Notes: generated by a model from the letters alone, not told the origin. Counted from the first letter of the stretch, positions 17,333 through 27,307 are shown. The stretch is 64,000 nt of DNA from Arenibacter sp. ARW7G5Y1 (GCF_003201775.1 NZ_QJJZ01000008.1:1-64000), one strand, 5' to 3'. Numbers and translations are program-made.

Positions 17333-17460
17333 GTTAATATTCTATGTGTTCTACAAAATTAAGCTAACTCCTGAAAGTGCCGACAGAGCGAAGAATGAGC
17401 GACGAGAAGTCTCAAATATTAGGCTACTTAATTGTAGCTATAACATGCTGCGTACTGCCC
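17202..17460. other. Spacer with right-end hairpins and a flavobacterial-type repeat
   Basis: The stretch contains GGGCAT-(A)6-ATGCCC at 17295-17312, overlapping the IS right end, and TGCCC...GGGCA at 17308-17332. Further right lies CGACAGAGCGAAGAATGAGC near 17379, of the kind found scattered between genes in this group. There is no coding signal. Confidence 0.4.
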
Positions 17461-18639
17461 TTATAATTTATGACAATAAACAACAATTTTCTCACCTTCC
17501 GGATTGGTGGTAAAAAACAGATAAACTTCCCCTCCATCCTTAATTTTAAACTTTTTCCTAATTTCCGCCACGCTTATCGGAAAGTTTCTAACGGTGACAT
17601 TTGCTTTTTTTATCCCCAGTTTTTGTATTTCTTTTTTATTAAAAGGAATGGTTTTTACAATTCTAAATCTCCGTCCAGGAAATTCCAAGAGATGGTCATT
17701 GGTGTACAAATGTGAGTGGTCATGTAACTTGAGCAAATTATATCTGGTCCCAACTGTCTTGAAAGCCCCAGACTTTAGGATGGCCGGATTGGGTTCGTAT
17801 AAATATTCCAAGGGATCCGAGTAATTGGAAAGCGCGCATTTTTCCTCATCAAGCGAAAAGCTGAACTTTTCTTTTGCCGTTCCACTTAGGTTTACCGTCT
17901 TTATCAATACTCCATTTTTATAAGCCCGTTCCAATATCCACAGGATTTCCTTTACTTCATTATTTACGGCAACAATATGAATTTCCCTAACACAACGTAA
18001 CTCGCCAAGACCGGCCGACAGATCAAGTAGAGGGGAGGTTTTTATCATGATATTCTTGGCCTTCGTCAAAATTGTTCCTAGATGATCGGGGACATTCGGA
18101 ATGCAATCCGATAACAAGAAAACCTTACCCTTCAGATCATTACGGCGGGAGGGATCTATATATACCCAATCGAAATCAACGTCCGAATTCTTTAGAAAAT
18201 CTATTCCGTCCTCTGCATGGGTACGAATGTTGGTCCGGCCTAAAACCTGAAAATTATAGTCGGCTATTGCGGATAATTCTCGGTCCATTTCACAATGATG
18301 CACCTGTCCTATGTTTAGGCTGAAATAGTAACTGTCCACCCCAAAGCCGCCGGTCATGTCCAAAAGCGTGGTTCCGTTTATTCTTCCAGCTTTATAGAGG
18401 GCCGTGGTTTGGGAAGAGGTCTGTTCAATGTTTAATTTGTTGGGGTAGTATATGTTGGCAGTGCCAAACCATAGGGGAAGTTTGTCCCTGCATCTGCTCT
18501 TGGCTTCAATTTGTTCCGCAATTTCCTTATTGGTAACACCTTCCAAGTTTAATGGCTTCAACAAAAGGGAGATAAGTTCTGTCCTTAAATTTTCATTTAT
18601 AAAATTCTGAATTTCAGGCGTTTGAATATTCTTGTTCAA
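17461..18639 (-). CDS. Class I SAM-dependent methyltransferase with THUMP-like C-terminal domain
   Basis: The 392-residue protein has a Rossmann methyltransferase core with LLDMTGGFGVDSYYFS (SAM motif I, about residues 92-107) and DWVYIDPSRRND (motif IV). The C-terminal third, with FPGRRFRIVKTIPFNKKEI and KANVTVRNFPISVAEIRKK, matches the ferredoxin-like plus THUMP-like arrangement seen in Bacteroidota homologues such as PG_1098. RNA modification is suggested by the THUMP-like part but is not demonstrated. It is the last gene of a leftward run, 7 bp after the AI-2E-type permease. Confidence 0.82.
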   Translation of the reverse strand: MNKNIQTPEIQNFINENLRTELISLLLKPLNLEGVTNKEIAEQIEAKSRCRDKLPLWFGTANIYYPNKLNIEQTSSQTTALYKAGRINGTTLLDMTGGFGVDSYYFSLNIGQVHHCEMDRELSAIADYNFQVLGRTNIRTHAEDGIDFLKNSDVDFDWVYIDPSRRNDLKGKVFLLSDCIPNVPDHLGTILTKAKNIMIKTSPLLDLSAGLGELRCVREIHIVAVNNEVKEILWILERAYKNGVLIKTVNLSGTAKEKFSFSLDEEKCALSNYSDPLEYLYEPNPAILKSGAFKTVGTRYNLLKLHDHSHLYTNDHLLEFPGRRFRIVKTIPFNKKEIQKLGIKKANVTVRNFPISVAEIRKKFKIKDGGEVYLFFTTNPEGEKIVVYCHKL

Positions 18640-18646
18640 GGCGGGG

Positions 18647-19735
18647 TTATAAATTTTTGGTAAGGGATTTTACAATTTTATTCTCGGAGAAAAATTCCTT
18701 TAAGATTACTTTTATGGCGGTATAGCCAGGTACTGCTATTATCATTCCGGCGACCCCAAGAAGAAGACCTCCAATGATGATGATCAGGAAAATTTCCAAG
18801 GGGTGCGACTTTACACTATTGGAGAAAATGAAGGGTTGGGAAAAAAAGTTATCTACCAATTGGCCAATGATGAAGCCTATCATAACATAGCTCGTTTTGG
18901 GTAAAATTACGCTGCTAAAGTCGGCACCCACATTACTGGTCATGGTTAAAACCGCCATTAATATCCCTCCAATAATGGGGCCTATATAGGGAATAAGGTT
19001 TAAAAGGGCACAGAGAAAAGCTATTACAATGGCATTTTCAATCCCAAAAATGAATAGTACAATGGAATAAATGATAAATAGGATAAGGATTTGGAACACC
19101 AGGCCAACAAAATATCTGGAAAGTAAATTTTTGATGGTTTCCATGGAATGTTGAAACCTATTTTCCTTGTTACTAGGGATTAGTGTGAGTATGGATTCCT
19201 CAAAAAGCTTACTATCCTTTAGGAAGAAGAAGGCTATAAATAGAACGGAAAAAAGTCCCACACTAAAACTCCCCAATATACCGATAATGGAGTTCAGGAA
19301 ATCTGGAAGGATTCCAAAGTTCAGGTTGGAAAACAAATGTGAATCCTTAATACTTTGTTCCAGGTCCTCGGATTTAACTCCAATATATTGAAGGAGTTGA
19401 CCGTAGAGGTCCTCTAAATTGGTCTGCAAGGCATCTATGTTGAGAAGGGATAGATTCTGCCCTTGTTGAATAAGTAGGGGTACAAATAGGGCAATGACCC
19501 CCGCAACCACCCCAACAAGGAATATCATAGTTATTATGACAGCTATGGTATTATTGAATTTTAACTTTTGGCGAAAAAACAGAACTATGGGGCGCCCTAT
19601 TAAGCTGGCAACTGCAGCTATGGCAATGTATATGAGAACAGCACTAATTTTATAGAGGAAGGCCAATAGGATAACAATGGCCACAATAATTCCAAGTGCC
19701 CTCAATATACCATCCGCAATTGTCTTTGATGTCAT
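18647..19735 (-). CDS. AI-2E/PerM-family membrane transporter
   Basis: This 362-residue membrane protein has an early pair of hydrophobic helices, a soluble section around residues 95-150, then four or five further helices. FLCALLNLIPYIGPIIGG and the late segment SHPLEIFLIIIIGGLLLGVAGM are family signatures. The family includes TqsA and PerM-like proteins proposed to export autoinducer-2 or other small molecules, but most members have no known substrate. It lies 3 bp downstream of the DUF4159 gene and 7 bp upstream of the methyltransferase, so all three are probably co-transcribed. Confidence 0.85.
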   Translation of the reverse strand: MTSKTIADGILRALGIIVAIVILLAFLYKISAVLIYIAIAAVASLIGRPIVLFFRQKLKFNNTIAVIITMIFLVGVVAGVIALFVPLLIQQGQNLSLLNIDALQTNLEDLYGQLLQYIGVKSEDLEQSIKDSHLFSNLNFGILPDFLNSIIGILGSFSVGLFSVLFIAFFFLKDSKLFEESILTLIPSNKENRFQHSMETIKNLLSRYFVGLVFQILILFIIYSIVLFIFGIENAIVIAFLCALLNLIPYIGPIIGGILMAVLTMTSNVGADFSSVILPKTSYVMIGFIIGQLVDNFFSQPFIFSNSVKSHPLEIFLIIIIGGLLLGVAGMIIAVPGYTAIKVILKEFFSENKIVKSLTKNL

Positions 19736-19738
19736 ACT

Positions 19739-20389
19739 TTAACTTTTAAAAACGTAGGAGATTATATTGGCGCCCATTTGTAACGCTTTTAGACGGACCT
19801 CCTGGGGGTCGTTATGTACTTCCGGGTCTTCCCATCCGTCCCCAAGGTCGCTTTCAAAGGTGAAGAGCAGGATCAGGCGGTTTTGTTCAAATAGGCCAAA
19901 CGCCTGCGGCCGTTTGCCATCATGTTCATGTATCTTGGGCAACCCTTTTGGAAATTGGAATTGTTGCCGAAATATGGGGTGGTCTACACCTAATTCCGTG
20001 AGTTCCTTGTCTGGAAATACTTTGGCTAGTTCTTTGCGCAGGTAAGGTTCCATACCATAATTATCATCTATGTGCAAAAATCCCCCTGCCAATAAATAGG
20101 TCCTTAGGTTTTCTGCTTCCTCCTCGGTAAAAAAAATATTTCCATGCCCGGTCATATGTAAAAAGGGGTATTGAAAAATATTGGCGCTGCCAACCTCTAC
20201 GGTTTGCGGTTTGGGGTCAATGGTAGTCCTAAGTTGTTGATTGCAGAATTTTATTAGGTTGGGGAGCCCTGTTGGATTGGCGTACCAATCCCCTCCGCCT
20301 CCATATTTTAAAATGGCAATTTCCTGTGCATGTGAACTTTCGGCCAAATAAAAATTGAACATCAATATTATTACAACTAGCTGCTTCAT
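19739..20389 (-). CDS. Exported DUF4159 protein
   Basis: The ATG at 20389 is preferred because it is directly followed by a signal sequence (MKQLVVIILMFNFYLAE...SHAQE). The nine further residues allowed upstream are not signal-like. The mature part of about 190 residues fits DUF4159, a GATase-like fold, with KYGGGGDWYANP, LHMTGHGNIFF and GGFLHIDDNYGME. Related domains occur next to aerotolerance-type operons, but none of those genes is here. The molecular function is unknown. It leads a tight three-gene leftward group. Confidence 0.8.
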   Translation of the reverse strand: MKQLVVIILMFNFYLAESSHAQEIAILKYGGGGDWYANPTGLPNLIKFCNQQLRTTIDPKPQTVEVGSANIFQYPFLHMTGHGNIFFTEEEAENLRTYLLAGGFLHIDDNYGMEPYLRKELAKVFPDKELTELGVDHPIFRQQFQFPKGLPKIHEHDGKRPQAFGLFEQNRLILLFTFESDLGDGWEDPEVHNDPQEVRLKALQMGANIISYVFKS

Positions 20390-20534
20390 ATGCACTCGGA
20401 TGTTTGTGATATTCAAATTTAAGAATATTAACGGGTTAAAAAACTAAAAGGGCTGTGTAAACACTTCATGGTATCGTAAGAAAATTTAATTGACCATAAA
20501 AGTATGCCTAACCAAGATATGCCCCAATAGGCTA

Positions 20535-21239
20535 TTATAAATTTACTAGGGCAATAGTGGTACAGGCCACGATGGCTGCTGTTTCTGTTCGCAACCTTGT
20601 GTTTCCCAAAGCAACCGCCCTAAATCCGTTCTCTTGAGCTAATCTTATTTCTTCAGGTGAAAAATCGCCTTCAGGTCCTATTAATACGGTTGTATTTTTT
20701 TTGGCAGACGCACAATGGGATAATTCCTTTTTTTTATCATCCTCGCAATGCGCTATAAAAAGCTCCCCATTTTTTGGTAGTGATAAGTACTCCCTAAAAG
20801 GAATGGCCGGATTTAATTGTGGTAGATAGGCTTGTAGGGATTGTTTCATGGCGGCTTGGATAACCTTTTCCATTCTGTCCATTTTAATGACCTTTCTTTC
20901 AGAATGTTCGCAAATTATGGGTGTGATTTGATGAACACCAATTTCCGTTGCCTTCTCCAAAAACCACTCAAAGCGGTCGTTAAGTTTTGTTGGCGCCACT
21001 ACCATATGGAGTTCATATGGTTTTGGAGGTGCCTGGGTTTGGGAAATTACCTTGGCCCTACATTTTTTATGATCGGGAACAAGTATTTCAGCTTCAAAAA
21101 ATAGGCCCTTGCCATTGGTGATCTGTAATATGTCGCCCGAATTTTTCCTCAGTACTTTGCTGATATGCCTGCTTTCATCGGTTGGAAAAATAAATTGGTC
21201 CGTGTTGTTTTCCAATTCAGGGTGGTAAAAAAGTTGCAT
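20535..21239 (-). CDS. rsmE: 16S rRNA m3U1498 methyltransferase
   Basis: This 234-residue SPOUT-class enzyme has ESRHISKVLRKNSGD near the start (PUA-like part), KATEIGVHQITPIICEHSER, the SAM-binding LIGPEGDFSPEEI and the closing LGNTRLRTETAAIVA. Together these identify RsmE, which methylates U1498 of 16S rRNA. It is cytoplasmic. The TfoX-like gene lies 16 bp upstream on the same strand, suggesting a small operon. Confidence 0.94.
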   Translation of the reverse strand: MQLFYHPELENNTDQFIFPTDESRHISKVLRKNSGDILQITNGKGLFFEAEILVPDHKKCRAKVISQTQAPPKPYELHMVVAPTKLNDRFEWFLEKATEIGVHQITPIICEHSERKVIKMDRMEKVIQAAMKQSLQAYLPQLNPAIPFREYLSLPKNGELFIAHCEDDKKKELSHCASAKKNTTVLIGPEGDFSPEEIRLAQENGFRAVALGNTRLRTETAAIVACTTIALVNL

Positions 21240-21255
21240 GGGCTAGTAGCGATAT

Positions 21256-21603
21256 TTAGAGTTTGTTCAATTTTTGTTTGGCGTGTTCCAGTCCTAATTC
21301 AATGTAGTTCAGCAGCTGTTCCTCTGAGGCGATTCCCTCCTGGGAAACATATACAAATTCTTTCATGGGGCGTTTTGCAAAATCCATGGGCCGCACATGT
21401 TCCGAATTTAGGATCCCATCCATTTTGCTGGAGATCACCCTTACCATAAGGTTCTCCTTTATAATGCCTACGGTCATTTTTCCGCAAAATAAAAAAGCAA
21501 TTCCCCCGAACATTTTTTTTTCGGTAATATTAAATCGTACGGCTTGGGGCTGCAAATCAAAACTAGCCCTGATCCGTTGTGCAAACTGTTCGTTATATGC
21601 CAT
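21256..21603 (-). CDS. TfoX/Sxy N-terminal domain protein
   Basis: This 115-residue protein has the TfoX N-terminal pattern: EKKMFGGIAFLFCGKMTVGI, then a region rich in Met, Val and Arg. In Gammaproteobacteria the two-domain Sxy protein promotes competence. Single-domain versions like this one are widespread and uncharacterised, so a competence role should not be assumed. It sits between tsaD (95 bp upstream) and rsmE (16 bp downstream) on the same strand. Confidence 0.8.
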   Translation of the reverse strand: MAYNEQFAQRIRASFDLQPQAVRFNITEKKMFGGIAFLFCGKMTVGIIKENLMVRVISSKMDGILNSEHVRPMDFAKRPMKEFVYVSQEGIASEEQLLNYIELGLEHAKQKLNKL

Positions 21604-21698
21604 AATATTTTAAAGTTTCAAGAGGCCGATTCAAAAAAAATGCCTTACTATAGGGGAATGGGAAACAAGTATTAGGCAAGCTTGGACCTTTTATTTGG

Positions 21699-22724
21699 TT
21701 ATTGAATTACATATCTCGCCTTGGCGGTAACACTTTGGTCCACAAAATCCATTCCCTTGTATTTTAAATATCCCACTATACCTATCATGGCGGCATTGTC
21801 CGTACAGTATTCAAATTTTGGGATATAGGTGGTCCATCCCCATTTGTCCTCCGCTTTTTTTAGGGCCTGTCTAATACCCGAATTTGCCGATACTCCACCG
21901 CCAATCGCTATTTGTGTTATTCCCGTCTGTGTTACGGCCTTTTTTAATTTATCCATTAGGATATTGATGATGGTGTATTGTATGGAAGCACAGATGTCGT
22001 TCAGGTTTTCAGTTATAAAATTTGGGTTGTTTTTTGTTTCCCGCTGTATAAAATAGAGTATACTCGTTTTTAAACCACTAAAACTAAAGTTGAGTCCGTC
22101 CACTTTGGGTTTGGGAAAGGGAAAAGCCTTGGGGTTGCCAAGCTGGGCATATTTGTCTACCAAGGGTCCACCTGGATAAGGTAGTCCCAATATTTTTGCG
22201 CTCTTGTCATAGGCCTCCCCTACCGCGTCATCCAAGGACTCTCCTAAAATTTCCATGTCAAAATAATCCTTTACCAGTACTATTTGCGTATGTCCTCCAC
22301 TAATGGTCATTGCCAAAAAAGGGAAGGAGGGCATTTTGTAATTTTCTTCCTCAATAAAGTGCGATAAAATATGGGCCTGCATATGGTTTACCTCAATTAA
22401 TGGAATGTCCAATCCCAAGGAAAGGGACTTGGCAAAGGAGGTTCCTACCAATAAAGATCCCATAAGTCCTGGTCCACGTGTAAAAGCTATGGCGGATAAC
22501 TGTTTTTTATCGATATTTGCTTTGGCTAATGCTTGGTGCACTACAGGGACAATATTTTGTTGGTGCGCCCTTGAGGCTAGTTCGGGAACAACCCCCCCAT
22601 ACTCCTCATGTATTTTTTGCGTTGCCACAATATTGCTTAGTGTCCTATTGCCGCACAATACAGCGGCAGAAGTGTCATCGCACGAGGATTCAATGGCTAA
22701 AATGTAAATAGTTTGATTATCCAC
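21699..22724 (-). CDS. tsaD: tRNA N6-adenosine threonylcarbamoyltransferase
   Basis: The 341-residue protein carries the TsaD signatures AIESSCDDTSAAVL at the N-terminus and NHMQAHILSHF, where the two His residues bind iron, plus SGGHTQIVLV and the late GGGVSANSGIR. It transfers the threonylcarbamoyl group to A37 of ANN-decoding tRNAs. The start codon is GTG (22722-22724), which gives the expected short lead-in before YILAIESSCD; no ATG is available there. A good minus-strand promoter lies about 30-50 bp upstream. Confidence 0.95.
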   Translation of the reverse strand: MDNQTIYILAIESSCDDTSAAVLCGNRTLSNIVATQKIHEEYGGVVPELASRAHQQNIVPVVHQALAKANIDKKQLSAIAFTRGPGLMGSLLVGTSFAKSLSLGLDIPLIEVNHMQAHILSHFIEEENYKMPSFPFLAMTISGGHTQIVLVKDYFDMEILGESLDDAVGEAYDKSAKILGLPYPGGPLVDKYAQLGNPKAFPFPKPKVDGLNFSFSGLKTSILYFIQRETKNNPNFITENLNDICASIQYTIINILMDKLKKAVTQTGITQIAIGGGVSANSGIRQALKKAEDKWGWTTYIPKFEYCTDNAAMIGIVGYLKYKGMDFVDQSVTAKARYVIQ

Positions 22725-22750
22725 TTTGTTTGGAATAAAATTTGAATGTA

Positions 22751-22777
22751 CAAAGGTAAAACATAAAGCCCTATCAA
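22751..22777 (-). promoter_or_regulatory. Promoter of tsaD
   Basis: On the minus strand TACCTTTG (22758-22751) matches the Bacteroidota -7 consensus TANNTTTG, with TTTTTTG ending near 22775 as the -33 element 16 bp upstream. It would give a leader of about 20 nt. The element overlaps the first codons of tamB if that gene starts before 22809. Confidence 0.45.
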
Positions 22778-22808
22778 AAAATTAAGAAAAATCCTGGTCA
22801 GAGTATTT

Positions 22809-25800
22809 TTGGTGCTCGTTCTTATTTGCGTTTTGGGCAGTGTAATACTTTCCTTGCCCTTTGTCCAGACCCGCTTTGCCAAGTATGCCACTACAGAGAT
22901 CAACAAGGAATTTGGCACCAACATTAATATTGACCGCTTAAGGATTTCCCTAATTTCCTGGGATACCTCACTTAAAGGCGTTTATATTGAAGATTATAAA
23001 CAGGATACCCTGTTCTATATAGACAATTTAAGTACCTCAATCCTAAATGTACGCAATTTGGTTAACGGCAAGTTGGAGTTTGGGGACATAGCCATAGAGC
23101 GCCTCAATTTTAAGCTTAGGACCTATCAGGATGACAAGAACACCAACCTCGAGGTATTTATTGATAAGTTGGACGATAAAAAACCTCGTAAACCCGGTAC
23201 GCCACCATTTTATTTTTCGTCCGCAGATGTAGAAATTACGGATAGTAAATTTAAGCTCATTGATGAAAACCGTGAAACCAGGGAAATGCTGAATTTTGCC
23301 GATCTGAACATTTCGGCTTCCGAATTTACCATAATTGGCCCGGACGTAAATTCCAAAATAGAGAAGATGTCCTTCCGGAGTTCAAGAGGGGTAGTGGTAG
23401 AAAAAATGGCTACCGAATTCAAATACACAAAACAGCAAATGCGTTTCGATTCCTTGAGCATTAAAACGCCTCAATCCAATTTATTGGGCAAGGTGGTATT
23501 CGATTATGATAGGGAAGACTTTAAGGATTTTTTAAATAAAGTAAAAATTGATGCTGAATTTATAGAGTCTACAGTGGCCTTGAATGAAGTAAACCTGCTT
23601 TATAATCAATTTGGAAGCGACAAAATAGTAACATTTTCCACTGTAGCCAATGGGGTATTGAACGACTTGAATACCAACGATCTTTTTTTAACAATGGATA
23701 ATACAGGTATTCGAGGGGATTTTAATTTTAAAAATTTGTTCGTTAAGGATGGTAAGTTTGCCCTAATGGCCAATATGAAGAATGTTACTTCCAATTATTA
23801 TGAACTAAGGGCCCTGCTACCGAATATTTTGGATGTATTGCCGTCTTCAATCCAAAGATTGGGGCAGTTTACGGTTAGGGGCGATGCTCTTATTACGGAA
23901 TCCTCAATAAATACAAAAGCCAACATAAATACCCTCATAGGCAGCAGCTATGTGGATCTTGAGCTTACCGATATAGATCATATTGACGATGCCTCCTACA
24001 AAGGATTTGTCTCTTTGATCGATTTTGATCTAGGAGAGCTAATAGAACGAAAGGATGTGGGTATTACCAACCTGGATTTTAATGTGGAGGGCAAGGGAGT
24101 GGTCATGGAATATTTAAATACCGAGGTAATAGGGCAGGTGTATTCCTTAAATTTTAACGGTTACGATTTTAAGGATATCAGCGTATCAGGTATTATAAAG
24201 GAACAACTTTTTGATGGTTCCCTATTGTGTAAGGACGAAAATATAAAATTCAGTTTTAAGGGATTGGCGGATTTTGCCGAAAACAGGAATAATTTCAACT
24301 TTATTGCTTCCGTAGATTATGCAGATCTCAAAAAGATAAACTTTATAAATGATAGTGTTTCCATTTTTAAGGGAGATGTTAATATGGATATTTCCGGAAA
24401 TTCTTTGGATAATATTGTAGGGGATATAAAATTTACCAAAACCAATTATCAGAACAAGAATGATACCTACTACTTTGAGGATTTTAAGGTTTCATCCACC
24501 TTTGAAAACGACAGTACCCGTATAATTGATATTAATTCCCCGGATATTATTACCGGATTTTTGAAGGGCAATTTTAAAGTCAAGGAACTGGGCAGGTTGC
24601 TGCAAAATTCTTTGGGAAGTATTTATACAAATTATAGACCGTTCAATATATCTGAAAACCAGAGATTGGCGTTTAATTTCAAGATCTACAACAAGATTGT
24701 GGACGTATTTTTTCCAGAGGTGAAGTTCGATCCCAATACCTTTATCAAGGGAAATATCATTGCCGATGAGGGAGATTTTAAACTAACCTTTAAATCGCCC
24801 AGTATAGTGGCATACGGCAATGAATTGGACAGTATAGATGTTAAAATAGACAATAAGAACCCCTTGTTCAATACCTATGTCTCCATTGGGGATTTGGCAA
24901 CCCCTTACTATGACGTTAAAGATTTTAATTTGATCAATACCACCTTGAAGGATACATTGTTCTTTAGAACGGAATTTAGAGGTGGAAGCGAATATAATGA
25001 TAGTTACAACCTCAATTTTTACCATACCTTCAACAAAGAGAATAAATCTGTTATCGGTCTCAAAACGTCCGATATAAGTTTTAAGGGAAATAAATGGATC
25101 TTGAACAAGGATGGAAACAATAAGAACAAGGTAATAATCAACAAGACCCTCGATAGCATTTCCATAGAGGAAGTGGTAATGAACAATAATGAACAGGAAC
25201 AAATTAGGCTAAGGGGACAGTTGGCAGATTCAACCTATAAGGATATAGAGCTACAGTTTAAGATAGTTACCCTGGGGAAGATTACGCCTTCCATAGACAG
25301 TCTTAAATTGCACGGGGAGGTGAATGGTACCTTGAACGTTTTGCAGAAGGATAATGTTTACCTGCCTTCCTCCAATTTAAATATAAAGGACTTCGGGATC
25401 AACAATATTACCTTGGGGGATTTGGCCATTGGGATAGTGGGTAATAGGGATCTAACGGATTTTGTGGTGAACACTTCCTTGAAGGATAAAGGGTTCGAGA
25501 AGCTCAGTGTGGTGGGCAATATCTCCAATAGGGAGGAGATTCCACAGGCAAATCTCATAGTGGACTTCAATAAGTTCAACCTGGAGCCATTTAGTCCCTT
25601 GGGAGAAGGTATTATTACCAATATAAGGGGCTTGTTACAGGGAAGCGCCATTTTAAAGGGCCCAATAAACAACCCTAATTGGAGCGGTGTACTGTCCTTG
25701 AACGAGGCCGGTATTGCCATTCCCTATTTAAATGTGGATTATAGTTTTGCTCCCTACTCCCGGGTAAAGTTAATGGACCAAACCTTTAATTTTCAAAAGA

Positions 25801-27137
25801 TCAAACTTACCGATGTTGCCATGAATACTAAGGCAACTTTGGATGGTACCATAACCCATAAGTTGTTTAAGGATTGGAGTTTGGATTTGGATGTGGATAC
25901 CAATAATGATCGATTTCTAATATTGAACACACCGTTTAAGGAAGAGGTGTTGTACTATGGAGCTGGCTATTTAAATGGTACGGGTAGGATATTTGGACCT
26001 ACCAATGCCCTTACGATCAATGTAGATGGGGAAACGGCAAGGGGTACTTCCTTAAAAATCCCAATTAGCGATGTAGTTAGTGTGGGGGATTTTTCATTTA
26101 TCAATTTTGTGGGAAAGAAAGTTGAGGATACGGATAAGGGCCAACGGGTTTTAAAGGAGGTGGAAGGTCTTGAGCTGGCTTTTAACCTGGATGTTACTCC
26201 TGATGCGGAGGTTGAAATTGTTGTAGATACCAAAACAGGCAGTTCCTTAAAGGGAACTGGAGCTGGAATTTTGTTCATAGAGATCAATACCAACGGTAAA
26301 TTTAATATGTATGGGGATTTTGTGGTAGTGACGGGACAGTTTCGCTATAAGTTTGGCGGTATCGTAGATAAGACCTTTAAAGTGAAACCTGGAGGTAACA
26401 TTACCTGGGAGAGGGAGCCCTTGGCGGCACAATTAAACATGGAAGCCGTTTATTCCTTAAATGCAAATCCAGCTCCACTCTTGGATAATCCGGGATATAC
26501 CAGGCGTATACCCACCGATGTAGTGGTAAGGCTAACGGGAGAGCTGGAAAGTCCGGTTATAGATTGGAGGATAGAATTTCCAGGTACCAATTCCATAGTC
26601 AAGTCCGAATTGGAATACAGACTGCAAGACCCCACAATAGCCGAAAAAAATGCCCTTTTCCTATTGGCTCAAGGCTCTTTTGTCAATGAACAAACAGGAA
26701 TCAATCAACAGGCCGTTACAGGAAATCTTCTACAGTCCGCCTCGGGAATACTCAATTCCTTGTTGGCGGGCGACAACGATAAATTAAATTTTGGATTGTC
26801 TTATGAACAAGGTATTCTGGACAGGAGCACGGATATTCAAACGGAGAATAGGTTAGGGGTAACCTTGTCTACCCAGATCAGCGATAGGGTTTTGCTCAAT
26901 GGAAGGGTAGGGGTCCCGGTAGGCGGAGTATCGGAAACCGTAGTTGCCGGAGACGTGGAAGTTCAGATTTTGTTGAACGAAGAAGGGACCCTTAGTGCCA
27001 AAATTTTCAATCGGGAAAATGAGATCCAACAATTCCTGGCAGACCGTCAGGGATATACCCAGGGTGTTGGACTTTCCTATCAAGTAGACTTCGATAGTTT
27101 TAAGGCATTATTACGTAAAATTTTAGGGAGGAATTAA
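22809..27137 (+). CDS. tamB: TamB-like outer-membrane translocation/assembly protein
   Basis: This very large protein (at least 1442 residues) starts with a hydrophobic anchor, then LPFVQTRFAKYATTEINKEF, typical of AsmA/TamB proteins. Long beta-rich repeats follow, then the DUF490/TamB domain (about residues 1050-1440, including PTDVVVRLTGELESPVIDW). TamB-type proteins bridge the periplasm and are involved in outer-membrane protein assembly or lipid transport. The frame has no ATG: the first usable codon is TTG at 22809, yet the family usually has a basic segment before the anchor. The in-frame codons from 22767 encode just that (SPIKKLRKILVRVF). The true start may therefore be an ATC, ATT or CTG codon upstream. 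Confidence 0.9.
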   Translation: MVLVLICVLGSVILSLPFVQTRFAKYATTEINKEFGTNINIDRLRISLISWDTSLKGVYIEDYKQDTLFYIDNLSTSILNVRNLVNGKLEFGDIAIERLNFKLRTYQDDKNTNLEVFIDKLDDKKPRKPGTPPFYFSSADVEITDSKFKLIDENRETREMLNFADLNISASEFTIIGPDVNSKIEKMSFRSSRGVVVEKMATEFKYTKQQMRFDSLSIKTPQSNLLGKVVFDYDREDFKDFLNKVKIDAEFIESTVALNEVNLLYNQFGSDKIVTFSTVANGVLNDLNTNDLFLTMDNTGIRGDFNFKNLFVKDGKFALMANMKNVTSNYYELRALLPNILDVLPSSIQRLGQFTVRGDALITESSINTKANINTLIGSSYVDLELTDIDHIDDASYKGFVSLIDFDLGELIERKDVGITNLDFNVEGKGVVMEYLNTEVIGQVYSLNFNGYDFKDISVSGIIKEQLFDGSLLCKDENIKFSFKGLADFAENRNNFNFIASVDYADLKKINFINDSVSIFKGDVNMDISGNSLDNIVGDIKFTKTNYQNKNDTYYFEDFKVSSTFENDSTRIIDINSPDIITGFLKGNFKVKELGRLLQNSLGSIYTNYRPFNISENQRLAFNFKIYNKIVDVFFPEVKFDPNTFIKGNIIADEGDFKLTFKSPSIVAYGNELDSIDVKIDNKNPLFNTYVSIGDLATPYYDVKDFNLINTTLKDTLFFRTEFRGGSEYNDSYNLNFYHTFNKENKSVIGLKTSDISFKGNKWILNKDGNNKNKVIINKTLDSISIEEVVMNNNEQEQIRLRGQLADSTYKDIELQFKIVTLGKITPSIDSLKLHGEVNGTLNVLQKDNVYLPSSNLNIKDFGINNITLGDLAIGIVGNRDLTDFVVNTSLKDKGFEKLSVVGNISNREEIPQANLIVDFNKFNLEPFSPLGEGIITNIRGLLQGSAILKGPINNPNWSGVLSLNEAGIAIPYLNVDYSFAPYSRVKLMDQTFNFQKIKLTDVAMNTKATLDGTITHKLFKDWSLDLDVDTNNDRFLILNTPFKEEVLYYGAGYLNGTGRIFGPTNALTINVDGETARGTSLKIPISDVVSVGDFSFINFVGKKVEDTDKGQRVLKEVEGLELAFNLDVTPDAEVEIVVDTKTGSSLKGTGAGILFIEINTNGKFNMYGDFVVVTGQFRYKFGGIVDKTFKVKPGGNITWEREPLAAQLNMEAVYSLNANPAPLLDNPGYTRRIPTDVVVRLTGELESPVIDWRIEFPGTNSIVKSELEYRLQDPTIAEKNALFLLAQGSFVNEQTGINQQAVTGNLLQSASGILNSLLAGDNDKLNFGLSYEQGILDRSTDIQTENRLGVTLSTQISDRVLLNGRVGVPVGGVSETVVAGDVEVQILLNEEGTLSAKIFNRENEIQQFLADRQGYTQGVGLSYQVDFDSFKALLRKILGRN

Positions 27138-27307
27138 GATTTTTTTGAGCCTTTTTAGCTGTTTTGGGCAATTTCGAAATAATCACTTTTTCTGAAGAAT
27201 TGATTATGAATTTAACAATTTTCAAAAAATTATTCAACGAAAACGTTGGAGTGGCTCATTGTTGTCAAATTAAAGCCAAAGTCGGGCAATTATTGAAATA
27301 AGTTTGC

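Noticed and set aside
21256-21603. Competence regulator assignment for the TfoX-like protein
   Set aside because: Only the N-terminal domain is present and no competence genes are near, so the name is used for the domain only.
27179-27207. ATAATCA...TGATTAT inverted repeat after tamB as terminator
   Set aside because: The arms are short and AT-only, and no T run follows, so it is not convincing as a terminator.
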